This document shows, in pieces, positions 52,367-61,695 of a stretch of DNA of 64,000 nucleotides (its first letter is position 1; each line of letters starts with the position of its first letter). Under the pieces are notes generated by a model. That model was not told where the DNA came from and made no database searches. It was given only the letters and a program-made list of their open reading frames with translations. Source of the stretch: Merdibacter massiliensis (GTDB lineage Bacteria; Bacillota_I; Bacilli_A; Erysipelotrichales; Erysipelotrichaceae); the NCBI RefSeq assembly GCF_900155395.1, contig NZ_LT699706.1:1-64000 (forward strand). The letters run 5' to 3'. A program made the translations under genes and the position numbers.

Positions 52367-54645
52367 AAAAATCAAGACTGGGAGCATTTGGAATTGTTGT
52401 TATTACAATTTTTGCAATTATCATTTCGTTTGCTTCCGATATTCGTAATAACTTGACGCTAGGATTGGACTTACAGGGCGGTTTTGAGATCCTATATCAA
52501 GTGACTCCGCTTGATGGACAAGAGATGCCGGATATGGAGGCTGTTGTCTCTTCTGTTCGTAAACGTGTGGATGTTTTGGGTGTCAGTGAACCTGAAATCA
52601 CTGTGGAAGGAAATGACCGTATCCGTGTTTCTTTGGCGGGTGTGGATAGCCCGGATCAGGCACGCAGGGTCATTTCATCAACTGCCAATCTAACCTTTCG
52701 CGATGTCAACGACAATCTGTTGATGGATGCGACTGTATTGGAAGAGGGAGGCGCTAGTGTCTCTCAGGATCAATATGGCAACTATGTGGTAAACTTACGA
52801 TTGAAAGATTCAGACACCTTTTATTCTGTGACCAGCGAGATTGCAAAGAAAGCAAGCGGTCAAAACTTGATCGTAGCGTGGTTGGATTATCAGGAAGGTG
52901 ATTCTTATGCAGCAGAATCACGAAAAGAAAAACCTGCCTATATTTCAGCAGCTACTGTTTCAGAAGGAATCAGTGGCAATACCGCACAAATTTCTGGCAA
53001 TTTTACAAAGGAAAGTGCTACAGAGCTAAAAGACTTGATCAATTCCGGCTCTTTACCAGTAAAATTGACTGAGCAGTATTCCGATGTCGTTTCTGCTGAT
53101 TATGGATTGGATGCGTTTTCTACGACCATGATGGCTGGAGCAATAGGTGTTGCGGCTGTCATGTTGTTCATGATCTTGGTTTATCGTTTGCCAGGTGTGA
53201 TTTCTGCAATTACACTAGCCGTTTATATCTTCGTCGTATTCTTGCTGTATAATGCGATGGGAGCTGTTTTCACCCTTTCTGGAATCGCTGCATTAGTACT
53301 GGGTGTCGGTATGGCGGTTGATTCCAATATCTTGACATTTGAACGAATCAAAGATGCCATGTACAATGGACGTAGCGTAAAAACAGCATTTTATGAAGGT
53401 TCAAAAGAATCTTTCCGTACGATTTTAGATGCGCAGTTAACAACATTGATTTCTGCACTGATCTTATATCTGTTGGGAACAGGAAGTATCAAAGGATTTG
53501 CAACCATGTTGATCGTGTCCACTTTGACAACATTATTGTTAATCGTGTTCGTGACGCGTTTCTTATTAGGATTATTGGTCAACAGCAGTGCTTTGGAAAA
53601 TCGTTATACATGGTTTGCTGTACGGAAAACGGATGTGCCAGATGTAGCAAAAGGAGAAGAACGACGCAAATTCTCTGTATTTAAGAAATTTGACTTTGTA
53701 GGGAAAGCAAAATATTTTATTTTCACATCACTTACGATCATGGTCATTGCAGCAGGCTGCATGGTGTACCATGGAGCAAACGGTGACGGTGTCATGAATT
53801 TTGGCATTGACTTCTCCAGTGGAACAAGCTTGGTCGTACAAAGCGATGAAACGATTGATTCGGATGCTTTAACGGCTCAGCTAAAGGATTTAGGAGTAAG
53901 CGTAGACAGTATTCGTTTAGGCGGCAGCGATAATACAAATGCCAATGTATATATCAAAGAGGCAATCGACAGTGACAAACTGAGTACGATCAAATCAGCA
54001 TTAAAAGAAACGTATGGACATGATGTCAATGATAATGTCGTTACACCGGTCATCGGTAATGAATTGGTTCGCAGTGCTGTCCTGATTTCGTTGATTGCTT
54101 GGATTGGGATCATGATCTATATTTCTATTCGATTCAAGTGGGACTATGCTTTTTCCGGAATCGTGGCCTTGGTGCATGATGTATTGATCATCTTGGCATT
54201 CTGTGCAATTTTCCGTTTAGAGATCAATACTGAGATCGTTGCTGTGCTTTTAACGATCATCGGTTATTCCATCAACAACTCGATCGTCGTATTTGACCGT
54301 ATCCGTGAACATGTGCAAAAGACGCATCAGCACTTGACGAAAGAAGATTATCGTAATTTGGTAAATGAAGCATTGGCTGCAACATGTACACGTTCTGTAT
54401 TTTCAACGATTACGACCATGTTGCCTGTTATTGCATTATTGTTGATTGGTAGTGATGCAATCTCTATATTTAATCTGACATTGTTGATCGGATTATTGGC
54501 TGGTGCGGGTTCTTCTCTGTTTATCGCGGCACAGCTGTGGTATCAGCTGCGTTTGCATAAAAAACCGAAAAAAGCAAAGAAAGTAAAACATACAAATAAG
54601 AAAAAAGAATTAGACGAAGTTGTCATTCCGGGAATCAATGATTAA
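52363..54645 (+). CDS. secDF: Fused protein translocase subunit SecDF
   Basis: Proton-driven membrane protein that aids late steps of Sec export. 760 residues, SecD and SecF in one chain as in Bacillus. SecD part: GLDLQGGFEILYQV, SGSLPVKLTEQYSDVVSADYG, VLGVGMAVDSNILTFERIKD. SecF part from about 450: NFGIDFSSGTSLVV and the helices with TIIGYSINNSIVVFDRIREH. About twelve membrane helices. The conserved Asp and Arg residues of the proton path are present in the membrane segments. Confidence 0.96.
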   Translation: MKKSRLGAFGIVVITIFAIIISFASDIRNNLTLGLDLQGGFEILYQVTPLDGQEMPDMEAVVSSVRKRVDVLGVSEPEITVEGNDRIRVSLAGVDSPDQARRVISSTANLTFRDVNDNLLMDATVLEEGGASVSQDQYGNYVVNLRLKDSDTFYSVTSEIAKKASGQNLIVAWLDYQEGDSYAAESRKEKPAYISAATVSEGISGNTAQISGNFTKESATELKDLINSGSLPVKLTEQYSDVVSADYGLDAFSTTMMAGAIGVAAVMLFMILVYRLPGVISAITLAVYIFVVFLLYNAMGAVFTLSGIAALVLGVGMAVDSNILTFERIKDAMYNGRSVKTAFYEGSKESFRTILDAQLTTLISALILYLLGTGSIKGFATMLIVSTLTTLLLIVFVTRFLLGLLVNSSALENRYTWFAVRKTDVPDVAKGEERRKFSVFKKFDFVGKAKYFIFTSLTIMVIAAGCMVYHGANGDGVMNFGIDFSSGTSLVVQSDETIDSDALTAQLKDLGVSVDSIRLGGSDNTNANVYIKEAIDSDKLSTIKSALKETYGHDVNDNVVTPVIGNELVRSAVLISLIAWIGIMIYISIRFKWDYAFSGIVALVHDVLIILAFCAIFRLEINTEIVAVLLTIIGYSINNSIVVFDRIREHVQKTHQHLTKEDYRNLVNEALAATCTRSVFSTITTMLPVIALLLIGSDAISIFNLTLLIGLLAGAGSSLFIAAQLWYQLRLHKKPKKAKKVKHTNKKKELDEVVIPGIND

Positions 54646-54649
54646 GAAA

Positions 54650-54680
54650 TAAACCGCACGATTGGATTGTGCGGTTTTTC
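54650..54680 (+). terminator. Terminator of comN-secDF
   Basis: ACCGCAC, loop GATTGGATT, GTGCGGT then TTTT. recJ follows after 19 bases without a clear promoter, so read-through is likely. Confidence 0.8.
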
Positions 54681-54698
54681 AAAAAGAAAGGGATGAAT

Positions 54699-56309
54699 AT
54701 GAAAGAACGTTCAATAGATATACTGCGGGAAAATGAATTGATGAATACATTCGATCTTTCTCGTCTTTGTGCAAGGGTATTGACATGCAAAGAAATGAAT
54801 GATGAAGAAATTACGATGCTCTTATCTGCGCCGCAATGGTGCGATCCCATGAGGGCAGTTGGTATGCGGGAGGTCATTGACCGTATCTGTCTGGCAAGAG
54901 AGCAGAAAGAACAAGTGTTGGTGTGCGGTGACTATGATGCTGACGGGATTTGTGGTACCGCCATTTTGGTGGATGCTTTGCGCAGTTTCGGCATTCAAAC
55001 CGGATTCTATATTCCAAATCGTTTGACAGAAGGATACGGCCTGCATAGTGAAACGATCGATATGGCTAAGGCAAAAGGGTATTCTTTATTGATCACTGTT
55101 GATAATGGAGTGCGTGCTTTTGAAGCCGTCAGACATGCGAAAAATGCAGGAATGGATGTCATCGTAACAGACCATCATGTTCTTGATGAAACACAACCAT
55201 TGCTTTGCGACCTTCTTCTTCATCCGCAGCGGATGGGAGAAGATTTTAGAATGCTTAGCGGTGCTGGTATTGCTTTTGAAATAACGCGAGCTTTGCAGAT
55301 CCAAAAGGATAAGTATGTGGTATATGCAGGCATTGCAGCAATCGGCGATGTCATGGAGATGCGCGGAGAGACCCGCATGATCGTAAAGCAATGCATAAAG
55401 ATCCTTAATCAAAATCGGGTACGCAGCATCCAGTTGTTGGCAAATGATTCTTCAGCATGGGATGAAACAAAAATTGCATTTCAGATCGTTCCAAAAATCA
55501 ATGTGACGGGTCGTCTCGCTGATCGCTGCAATGCCAATAATACGGTGCGTTATCTGTTAAGTGAAGACGGCAATGTTTTGATCAATGTCAGCAAGCAAAT
55601 ACATTCTTTGAATGATATGCGTAAGTCGATGAGCACCCAGATGATGGAAGTCGCTTTAAAAAAAATCACAGCCGATTCAGCGTTTATCATTGTAAGTGAT
55701 GCAAGCTTCCATGAAGGTATCGTGGGTCTGGTAGCCGGCAAATTATGTGAACAGTTTCAGCGTCCGTGTATGGTCTTGGCTCCAAAAGGAGACCTTCTTC
55801 GCGGATCTATTCGTTCTGTACCAGGGGTAGATTTAAGCAGCTTTTTTAATGATCTGTCATGCCTGAAAGAATTTGGAGGGCATGCAATGGCAGCGGGCAT
55901 TGCATTTGATCGTCATGATTTAGGAAAAGTTGAATTATATGCCCAACAGCATATTCAATCTTTGCTTCCTTTAGCTGCAGATGAACCCATCTATATTCCT
56001 ATTGAAAAAGATCTATTAACAGCAAAAGAGGTCAAGTCCTTATCAATGTTGCGTCCTTTTGGCAACGGCTTTGAAGAACCGCGATTTTGTGTAAAGGATC
56101 TATCTATTCGATCCGCGCGCATTTTGGGTAATCAGCAGCATATGAAATGGGTGGAAGAAAGCGGCATGGAATTGCTGTATTTTAATGTAAAAGATCGTAT
56201 GTATGACCTAAAAGAAGGCGGATTTAAAAAATTTGCCGGTAAATTAAGCGTTAATCATTTTCATCATCAGGAAAAAGTGAATATGATATTAGAAACAATT
56301 GAACGATAA
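54699..56309 (+). CDS. recJ: Single-stranded-DNA exonuclease RecJ
   Basis: 5'-3' ssDNA exonuclease of recombination and mismatch repair. 536 residues from ATG 54699, placed 6 bases after AAAGGG; starts further upstream lie in the secDF terminator. DHH motifs: CGDYDADGICGTAIL, LITVDNGVRAF, VTDHHVLDE; DHHA1 part: SDASFHEGIVGLVAGKL and KEFGGHAMAAGIAF; OB fold at the end. Shorter than Bacillus RecJ (about 786) because the extra C-terminal domain is missing; the core is complete. Confidence 0.95.
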   Translation: MKERSIDILRENELMNTFDLSRLCARVLTCKEMNDEEITMLLSAPQWCDPMRAVGMREVIDRICLAREQKEQVLVCGDYDADGICGTAILVDALRSFGIQTGFYIPNRLTEGYGLHSETIDMAKAKGYSLLITVDNGVRAFEAVRHAKNAGMDVIVTDHHVLDETQPLLCDLLLHPQRMGEDFRMLSGAGIAFEITRALQIQKDKYVVYAGIAAIGDVMEMRGETRMIVKQCIKILNQNRVRSIQLLANDSSAWDETKIAFQIVPKINVTGRLADRCNANNTVRYLLSEDGNVLINVSKQIHSLNDMRKSMSTQMMEVALKKITADSAFIIVSDASFHEGIVGLVAGKLCEQFQRPCMVLAPKGDLLRGSIRSVPGVDLSSFFNDLSCLKEFGGHAMAAGIAFDRHDLGKVELYAQQHIQSLLPLAADEPIYIPIEKDLLTAKEVKSLSMLRPFGNGFEEPRFCVKDLSIRSARILGNQQHMKWVEESGMELLYFNVKDRMYDLKEGGFKKFAGKLSVNHFHHQEKVNMILETIER

Positions 56310-56377
56310 AAATATAAAAACTGTGGAAATTATTACATAAATCGTCACTTCTTAATGAAAAAAATGGATGAATCTGC

Positions 56378-56383
56378 TATAAT
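56378..56383 (+). promoter_or_regulatory. Extended -10 of the apt promoter
   Basis: TATAAT with TGC directly before it; -35 unclear. Confidence 0.5.
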
Positions 56384-56413
56384 ACGTTTCGTAAAACCAA
56401 GGGGGAATCCTGT

Positions 56414-56935
56414 ATGAATCTAAAAAATTATATTGCTTCCATTGAAAACTTTCCAAAAGAGGGAATAATATTTCGTGATGTGACTCCTCTGTTGGCAGAT
56501 GCAGATGCTTTTCACTATGCTTGTGATCAGTTAGCAGCTTTTGCAAAGAGCTTGCAGGCAGATGTGATCGTAGGTCCGGAATCCAGAGGTTTTATGTTCG
56601 GTGCGCCTATTGCATATGCTTTAGGTATTCGTTTTGTTCCTGTCCGTAAACCAGGAAAGCTGCCGCGTAAAACAATAGCATGTTCTTATGATTTAGAGTA
56701 TGGTTCGAACACGCTGGAGATGCATGTCGATAGTATTCAACCGGGACAACGTGTCGTGATCGTAGACGATTTGTTAGCAACGGGCGGTACTGTAGAAGCA
56801 ACGGTAAAAATGATCAAAGAACTAGGAGGCATTCCGGTAGGATGTGCATTTATCATTGAGCTAGAGGATTTGCATGGCCGTGATTTATTGAAGGACATGG
56901 AAATACTTTCGTTATTGACATATGAAGGTGAGTAG
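56414..56935 (+). CDS. apt: Adenine phosphoribosyltransferase
   Basis: Purine salvage: adenine plus PRPP gives AMP. 173 residues. Seen: [48 protein letters not shown] and the PRPP loop [16 protein letters not shown]. Order recJ-apt-rel is conserved in Bacillota. SD AAGGGGGAAT precedes the ATG. Its stop codon lies in the loop of a hairpin. Confidence 0.96.
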   Translation: MNLKNYIASIENFPKEGIIFRDVTPLLADADAFHYACDQLAAFAKSLQADVIVGPESRGFMFGAPIAYALGIRFVPVRKPGKLPRKTIACSYDLEYGSNTLEMHVDSIQPGQRVVIVDDLLATGGTVEATVKMIKELGGIPVGCAFIIELEDLHGRDLLKDMEILSLLTYEGE

Positions 56936-56951
56936 AGCTCACCTTCTTCTA
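56924..56951 (+). terminator. Hairpin over the apt stop codon, possible weak terminator
   Basis: GAAGGTGAG (56924-56932) and CTCACCTTC (56938-56946) form a perfect 9-base stem; the loop holds the TAG stop. The tail TTCT is poor in T, so termination is probably partial and rel is read through. Confidence 0.55.
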
Positions 56952-56972
56952 ATATGCAGGAGGTGGTAAAGG

Positions 56973-59177
56973 ATGGTAAATAAAAAATCAGTTGTCTTTG
57001 AAGAAGTCTTAGAAGAGGCAAAAAAATATATTCACAAACCAGAAAATATTGATTTGATCACTAGAGCATATCTTTTTGCGAAAGAACATCATGAAGGACA
57101 ATTTCGCAAGAGCGGAGAACCCTATATCATCCATGCAGTGCAAGTTGGTTACACTTTAGCATTGCTTCGAACTGGTCCGAAAACAATTGCGGCCGGTTTC
57201 TTGCATGACACAGTGGAAGACTGTGATGTTGAAAGAGAAGACATTGCCCGGCTTTTTGGCGATGAAGTAGCTTCTTTGGTAGAGTCTGTGACCAAGATCG
57301 GAGCCTTGAAATTTAAGGATGAGAAAGAATACCTTGCCAGCAATCATCGCAAGATCTTTATTGCCATGGCAAAAGATGTACGTGTCATACTGATCAAGCT
57401 TGCTGACCGTTTGCATAATATGCGCACATTGCAATACATGAGCGAAGCAAAACAGAAAAAAATCGCAAGCGAGACTTTGGAAGTATATGCGCCGATTGCG
57501 CATCGTTTAGGTATCAGCGAGATCAAAAATGAGCTGGAAGATCTTTGTTTCAAATATTTAAATCGTGAAAAATATTTTGAAATAGCGAAATTAGTTGAAA
57601 AAAGAGAATCCGAACGAGATGCTCAAGTACAACATATGATCAAAGAAATCAGTGTGATGTTGGACGAGCATCAAATTCCATATCGCATCTTTGGACGCAG
57701 CAAGCATTTATACAGCATCTATAAAAAGATGTTGACCAAAAATAAACGTTTTGAGGAAATTTTAGATCTTTTGGCAATCCGTATCATTACGGATACAGAA
57801 GTTAGCTGCTATGAGATCTTAGGATATATTCATGCCAAATATCGTCCGATACCAGGACGCTTTAAAGATTATATTGCCATGCCGAAAGTGAATATGTATC
57901 AATCTTTGCATACGACGATCATTGCGGGGGATGGCGATATCTTTGAAGTGCAGATCCGTACAGAAAAAATGGATGAGATTGCTGAACGAGGTGTTGCGGC
58001 TCATTGGCGTTACAAAGAAGCGCAATATGGCGGGCAGGAAATTGAACAAAAAGAAATTGAAGAACAGCTGCATTGGTTCAAAGACTTCTCAATGATGAGT
58101 GATGAGGAAAGCGATGATCCGATGGAGTACATGAATGTATTGCAGAGGGATATCTTTGAAGCGAATGTTTATGTTTTGACACCAAAGGGACGTGTGATTG
58201 CTTTGCCAAATGGTGCTACCCCAATTGATTTCGCTTACCGAATTCATACAGAGGTAGGTCACCATACAGTGGGAGCAACGATCAATGGAGCAATCGTACC
58301 TTTGAATACACCATTGAAAACAGGAGATGTTGTTAATATCCGAACAAGCAATCAGTCCAGCGGCCCGAGTGAAGATTGGTTGAAAATTGTCAAATCGCCG
58401 CATGCACGCAACAAGATCCGTTCTTTCTTCCAAAAACAGGAAAGTGAGAAACGTCATGACCTCATCCATAAAGGAGAAGTCATGTTAGAAGAGGAAGTCA
58501 AAAGAAGAAATCTGGACGACGCTTTATTGAATCACAAGCGTATCGAACAGATCATGGGTTCTCTGTCTTTCAGCAGTATTGCAGATCTAATGGTGGCAAT
58601 TGCAAATAAACAGGTTTCATTGCAGGCTGTGATCGAACGTTTGACAAAACATAAGGTCAATACACCTATCGATAACGAAGATTTGTTAAAAATGTTCAAT
58701 CGCACAGAAAATAATAAACCGCGCAAAAAATCTTCTTGCGGCATTCATGTGCCGGGCATTGATACAATGATGGTACAGATCGCCGCTTGCTGTTCACCAG
58801 TACCGGGCGACGATATTGTCGGCTATATCACAAAAGGACAAGGTGTAAAGGTGCATCGTGCTGACTGTCCAAACGTGGCGAATGAAAAACAACGCTTGAT
58901 CACCGTGGAATGGGAAGACGGGTTGGAAGAAAAGAGCTATGATGTAGATTTGATCATTTATTCAAATGATCGAAACTATTTGCTCAGCGATATCGTGACT
59001 GTCGTATCACAATGCAAAGCACAGATGAATCATGTCGATTCAAAAGTAAATGAAGATCGTATCACTGCTACGACCAAAATGACCGTTGGTGTGAAGAATG
59101 CAGAACACTTACGTACGTTGATTGCAAATCTTCGCAAGATCAACAGTGTCAATGATGTTGAACGAGTGATACATTGA
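56973..59177 (+). CDS. rel: Bifunctional (p)ppGpp synthetase/hydrolase Rel
   Basis: Long RSH enzyme of the stringent response. 734 residues: hydrolase HD domain (His78-Asp79 in LHDTVEDCDV, and RLHNMRTLQYM), synthetase domain (YRIFGRSKHLYSIYKKM, LLAIRIIT, YQSLHTTI), TGS domain (VYVLTPKGRVIALPNGATPIDFAYRIHTEVGHH), and C-terminal zinc-finger (CCSPVPGDDIVGY) and ACT domains. Both catalytic sites look complete. SD AGGAGGTGG precedes the ATG. Last gene of the conserved block. Confidence 0.97.
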   Translation: MVNKKSVVFEEVLEEAKKYIHKPENIDLITRAYLFAKEHHEGQFRKSGEPYIIHAVQVGYTLALLRTGPKTIAAGFLHDTVEDCDVEREDIARLFGDEVASLVESVTKIGALKFKDEKEYLASNHRKIFIAMAKDVRVILIKLADRLHNMRTLQYMSEAKQKKIASETLEVYAPIAHRLGISEIKNELEDLCFKYLNREKYFEIAKLVEKRESERDAQVQHMIKEISVMLDEHQIPYRIFGRSKHLYSIYKKMLTKNKRFEEILDLLAIRIITDTEVSCYEILGYIHAKYRPIPGRFKDYIAMPKVNMYQSLHTTIIAGDGDIFEVQIRTEKMDEIAERGVAAHWRYKEAQYGGQEIEQKEIEEQLHWFKDFSMMSDEESDDPMEYMNVLQRDIFEANVYVLTPKGRVIALPNGATPIDFAYRIHTEVGHHTVGATINGAIVPLNTPLKTGDVVNIRTSNQSSGPSEDWLKIVKSPHARNKIRSFFQKQESEKRHDLIHKGEVMLEEEVKRRNLDDALLNHKRIEQIMGSLSFSSIADLMVAIANKQVSLQAVIERLTKHKVNTPIDNEDLLKMFNRTENNKPRKKSSCGIHVPGIDTMMVQIAACCSPVPGDDIVGYITKGQGVKVHRADCPNVANEKQRLITVEWEDGLEEKSYDVDLIIYSNDRNYLLSDIVTVVSQCKAQMNHVDSKVNEDRITATTKMTVGVKNAEHLRTLIANLRKINSVNDVERVIH

Positions 59178-59187
59178 TGTAAAATCT

Positions 59188-59216
59188 AGGGATGTTCGAT
59201 ACATCCCTTCTTTCAT
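59188..59216 (+). terminator. Terminator of rel
   Basis: AGGGATGT, loop TCGAT, ACATCCCT followed by TCTTTC. Confidence 0.75.
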
Positions 59217-59272
59217 TATGTGCCTTGTTTAAAAGAATCAAATTACCTCTTTTCTTTGCCGGTGCACTGCTT

Positions 59273-59278
59273 TATAAT
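59273..59278 (+). promoter_or_regulatory. -10 box ahead of the FMN-barrel gene
   Basis: TATAAT; only TTTTCT (59250-59255, 17 bases) is in the -35 position. AGAGGTG lies ahead of the ATG at 59300. Confidence 0.4.
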
Positions 59279-59299
59279 TTTAATCAGAGGTGATAGAGA

Positions 59300-59929
59300 A
59301 TGTTAAAAAAAATCAGAGAATATTATCAAGATCATTTGATTTGGATATTTGAGCGTAGTGTTTTGAAAGATCCATCTTATGAAGCGCTGGTTGTTGTGAA
59401 AAAAGAAACGTGCATTCATCCTTTTGATCATGTGATGACGTATCATTACAATGAACCGTTTGAAGAACAATTAACGCTTTCTTTGCCGGGAAAGATTCGA
59501 AATGAAGCAAAACTGATCAGCCTAGAAGAATGTTATGCCCTCATGAAACGGATCCCTTTTGGCACCTGTGCATTCAACAACGGCAGTTTTCCTTATGTTT
59601 TTCCCATTAATCATGTCATGATCGATGACCGGATTTTTTTTCATTGCGGACAAAAAGGGGAAAAATTAAAAGGAATCGATCAACCGATCATATACAATGT
59701 TGTAGAAGATCTAGGAATCACACAAAAAGTAGGCACGCATAATTATCGTTCCGTACATATTTTTGGAACTTTACGTGAAGTAAAAGATCTTAGTGTGAAA
59801 AAAGAAGTGTTATTGACCTTTGTCCATGATCTCGCTCCTGCGCACCCTTATCATGACGGCATGTTGCAAACAACAAAAATATTGGAAGTAGAAAAAGATT
59901 ATATGATCGGAAAAGCACATATGTATTAA
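59300..59929 (+). CDS. Pyridoxamine-phosphate-oxidase-like FMN protein with N-terminal extension
   Basis: 209 residues. The part from about residue 70 has the split-barrel flavin-binding fold of the NimA/pyridoxamine oxidase type 2 family: ECYALMKRIPFGTCAFNNGSFPYVFPINHV, RIFFHCGQKGEKLKGI, YRSVHIFGTLREV. The first 65 to 70 residues are not part of that fold and I do not recognise them. Substrate is unknown; some family members reduce nitroimidazoles. Monocistronic. Confidence 0.78.
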   Translation: MLKKIREYYQDHLIWIFERSVLKDPSYEALVVVKKETCIHPFDHVMTYHYNEPFEEQLTLSLPGKIRNEAKLISLEECYALMKRIPFGTCAFNNGSFPYVFPINHVMIDDRIFFHCGQKGEKLKGIDQPIIYNVVEDLGITQKVGTHNYRSVHIFGTLREVKDLSVKKEVLLTFVHDLAPAHPYHDGMLQTTKILEVEKDYMIGKAHMY

Positions 59930-59959
59930 ACAGGTCCGTTTTCAGGACCTGTTCTTTTT
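59925..59959. terminator. Terminator between the FMN-barrel gene and the DUF218 gene
   Basis: AACAGGTCC and GGACCTGTT form a 9-base stem; CTTTTT follows on the + side. The minus-strand gene ends inside it. Confidence 0.75.
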
Positions 59960-60511
59960 AATTTGATGTTCGATCCACAGACATTTGACCATGCAGAACC
60001 ATTCTTGCGGCCAATGTCTCCATCGATCATGCTGGGAATAGCAGCTTATGCAGTAATCGTGAAAATAGCGTTTTGCAAAATAATTTGCTCGTCTTGCATG
60101 AAAGGGAGAAGTGATGATGATGGCACTATGACAGTGGTGTTTCTTCCATAATGAGCGTGACAATAAAAAATTTTCATAAGTATTGGCAGCTTTTGTTTCT
60201 ATTTCGCAAGGAACAAGAATATGTGAGCGTGCATATGCTTGCATTGCTTTCGCTTCGTTAAAATTATTTTTTACAGTTCCGCCACTGATGATCAATAAAT
60301 GATAAGCACCTTGTTTATATAGTTTGATCGCATGATCGATCCTGCGTTTTTGCATCCGGCTCAAAGTACCGTCATCCTGGCAAGGACATCCTAATACTAA
60401 CGCCATATCATAGCACTTTTCCTCTTTTTTTGGCGGAGAAGGAAAGTAGTGCAGGAGCATGAGAAAAAACAGGCAGCATAAAATGAAAAGACTAACGATC
60501 ATCAGCATCAT
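59942..60511 (-). CDS. YdcF/SanA-like DUF218 protein
   Basis: 189 residues. One N-terminal membrane helix (about 3-22) and a DUF218 domain: DMALVLGCPCQDDGTLSRMQKRRIDHAIKLY, LLIISGGTVKNNFNEAKAM, and IIITSPFHARRANYFAKRYF. E. coli SanA and related proteins affect the cell envelope; the reaction is not established. It overlaps the end of tmcAL by 20 bases and is cotranscribed with it. The start could be any of three close ATG codons. Confidence 0.82.
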   Translation of the reverse strand: MMLMIVSLFILCCLFFLMLLHYFPSPPKKEEKCYDMALVLGCPCQDDGTLSRMQKRRIDHAIKLYKQGAYHLLIISGGTVKNNFNEAKAMQAYARSHILVPCEIETKAANTYENFLLSRSLWKKHHCHSAIIITSPFHARRANYFAKRYFHDYCISCYSQHDRWRHWPQEWFCMVKCLWIEHQIKKNRS

Positions 60512-61595
60512 AATAAGGTCCCTCCAGTTCTTTTTTTAATAATTGCTTTCGTAAGGCAGGATTTCCATAAGTATATAAAACAGTGGCTTTTTGTTCCATC
60601 TGTTGATAAAACGCAGGCAGTTGCTGAAAACGTGAAATGACAGGTTTTCCCTCTTTTTGCAACTGTTTTAGCAGTACCCTGGATTTTGTGTTAAAAGCCA
60701 GTATACGAAGATGCTCCGCTTTCGCATGGAGGTTTGCTTCTTGTTTGCTTGTATCTAATAGATAATGAATCAGAGTTCTTTGTATACGGGATCTGGTATA
60801 GCGGGCCGAGATGCAATAGGATAAGAAAGAATCCATGTCATCATATTGCTTTGCGGCTTCGATCAAGCGGTGTTCGATTCCTTCGTCCATCAAAAATAAC
60901 TGTTTCATCCGATTTGGATCATCAAGCAGCAAGTGTGTTTGCAAGTAAGGATAATATGTATGTAAACGGGCATTTGGATCCAGTTCGTTTGCCAAGATGG
61001 TATAGGGTGTGACATCATCGCCATTAAAAAAATGATGACGGATCGCACTGGCGCTTGCTATGTGGCTGTCAATGTGTTTTGAATGATAGGCATTGGTTCT
61101 TTGAATACATCTTGTTTGGATCTGATGTTTTTTTGCAGCTTGTATGTAATTGATGCCCAGTATGTCGTTTGGCAATAAAGCACCCAGTTTATTTTCGTAT
61201 TGTCGAACCGTGCTGATCGTTCGTTCATCTAGCGAGATGGATTGCAGTTTTTTTGCGTATTGCTGCAGTTTTTCTATATTACTTGATTCACTCCCGAAGA
61301 TGATGGTATCTACATTTGCCAATGCTAAGATATCAATGGCTGCGGACGCAAAATAAGAGGCGCTTTGTACAGCGTGCAAAGTAGGAAGTTCAAGGACCAG
61401 ATCTACACCATGGCGCAGAGCGGCTTTTGCACGTTTCCATTTATCTGTGATTGCCGGCTCTCCACGTTGAACAAAATGAGGACTCATTACCGCAACCAGC
61501 AGGTCGCAATTGGTTTGTAAACGCGCCTGCTGCAGATGATAGATATGTCCGTTATGAAAAGGGTTGTATTCGACGACGATTCCACATATTTTCAT
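60492..61595 (-). CDS. tmcAL: tRNA(Met) cytidine acetate ligase TmcAL (YlbM)
   Basis: Makes N4-acetylcytidine at the wobble base of elongator tRNA-Met from acetate and ATP. 367 residues from ATG 61595, preceded by AGAAAGGAAA; a longer reading runs through the promoter. Nucleotidyltransferase-like start MKICGIVVEYNPFHNGHIYHL with the HxGH motif, VAVMSPHFVQRGEPAI, KWKRAKAALRHGVDLVLELPT. The acetate needed links it to the acetate kinase gene elsewhere in the window, but this is only a metabolic remark. Confidence 0.92.
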   Translation of the reverse strand: MKICGIVVEYNPFHNGHIYHLQQARLQTNCDLLVAVMSPHFVQRGEPAITDKWKRAKAALRHGVDLVLELPTLHAVQSASYFASAAIDILALANVDTIIFGSESSNIEKLQQYAKKLQSISLDERTISTVRQYENKLGALLPNDILGINYIQAAKKHQIQTRCIQRTNAYHSKHIDSHIASASAIRHHFFNGDDVTPYTILANELDPNARLHTYYPYLQTHLLLDDPNRMKQLFLMDEGIEHRLIEAAKQYDDMDSFLSYCISARYTRSRIQRTLIHYLLDTSKQEANLHAKAEHLRILAFNTKSRVLLKQLQKEGKPVISRFQQLPAFYQQMEQKATVLYTYGNPALRKQLLKKELEGPYYDADDR

Positions 61596-61626
61596 GACTG
61601 TTTCCTTTCTATTCATTGCCAATACT

Positions 61627-61632
61627 ATAGCA
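61627..61632 (-). promoter_or_regulatory. Extended -10 of the tmcAL promoter
   Basis: Minus strand TATAGT with TGC before it, in the gap shared with the divergent hydrolase promoter; -35 weak. Coordinates to within a few bases. Confidence 0.4.
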
Positions 61633-61647
61633 CAAAATAGGTGTTTA

Positions 61648-61676
61648 TTGCGAAACAATGCTAGAGTTGTTATAAT
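61648..61676 (+). promoter_or_regulatory. Promoter of the alpha/beta hydrolase gene
   Basis: TTGCGA (61648-61653), 17 bases, TATAAT (61671-61676) with TGT before it. Confidence 0.65.
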
Positions 61677-61695
61677 TTTTAAAGGAGTGATCGTG

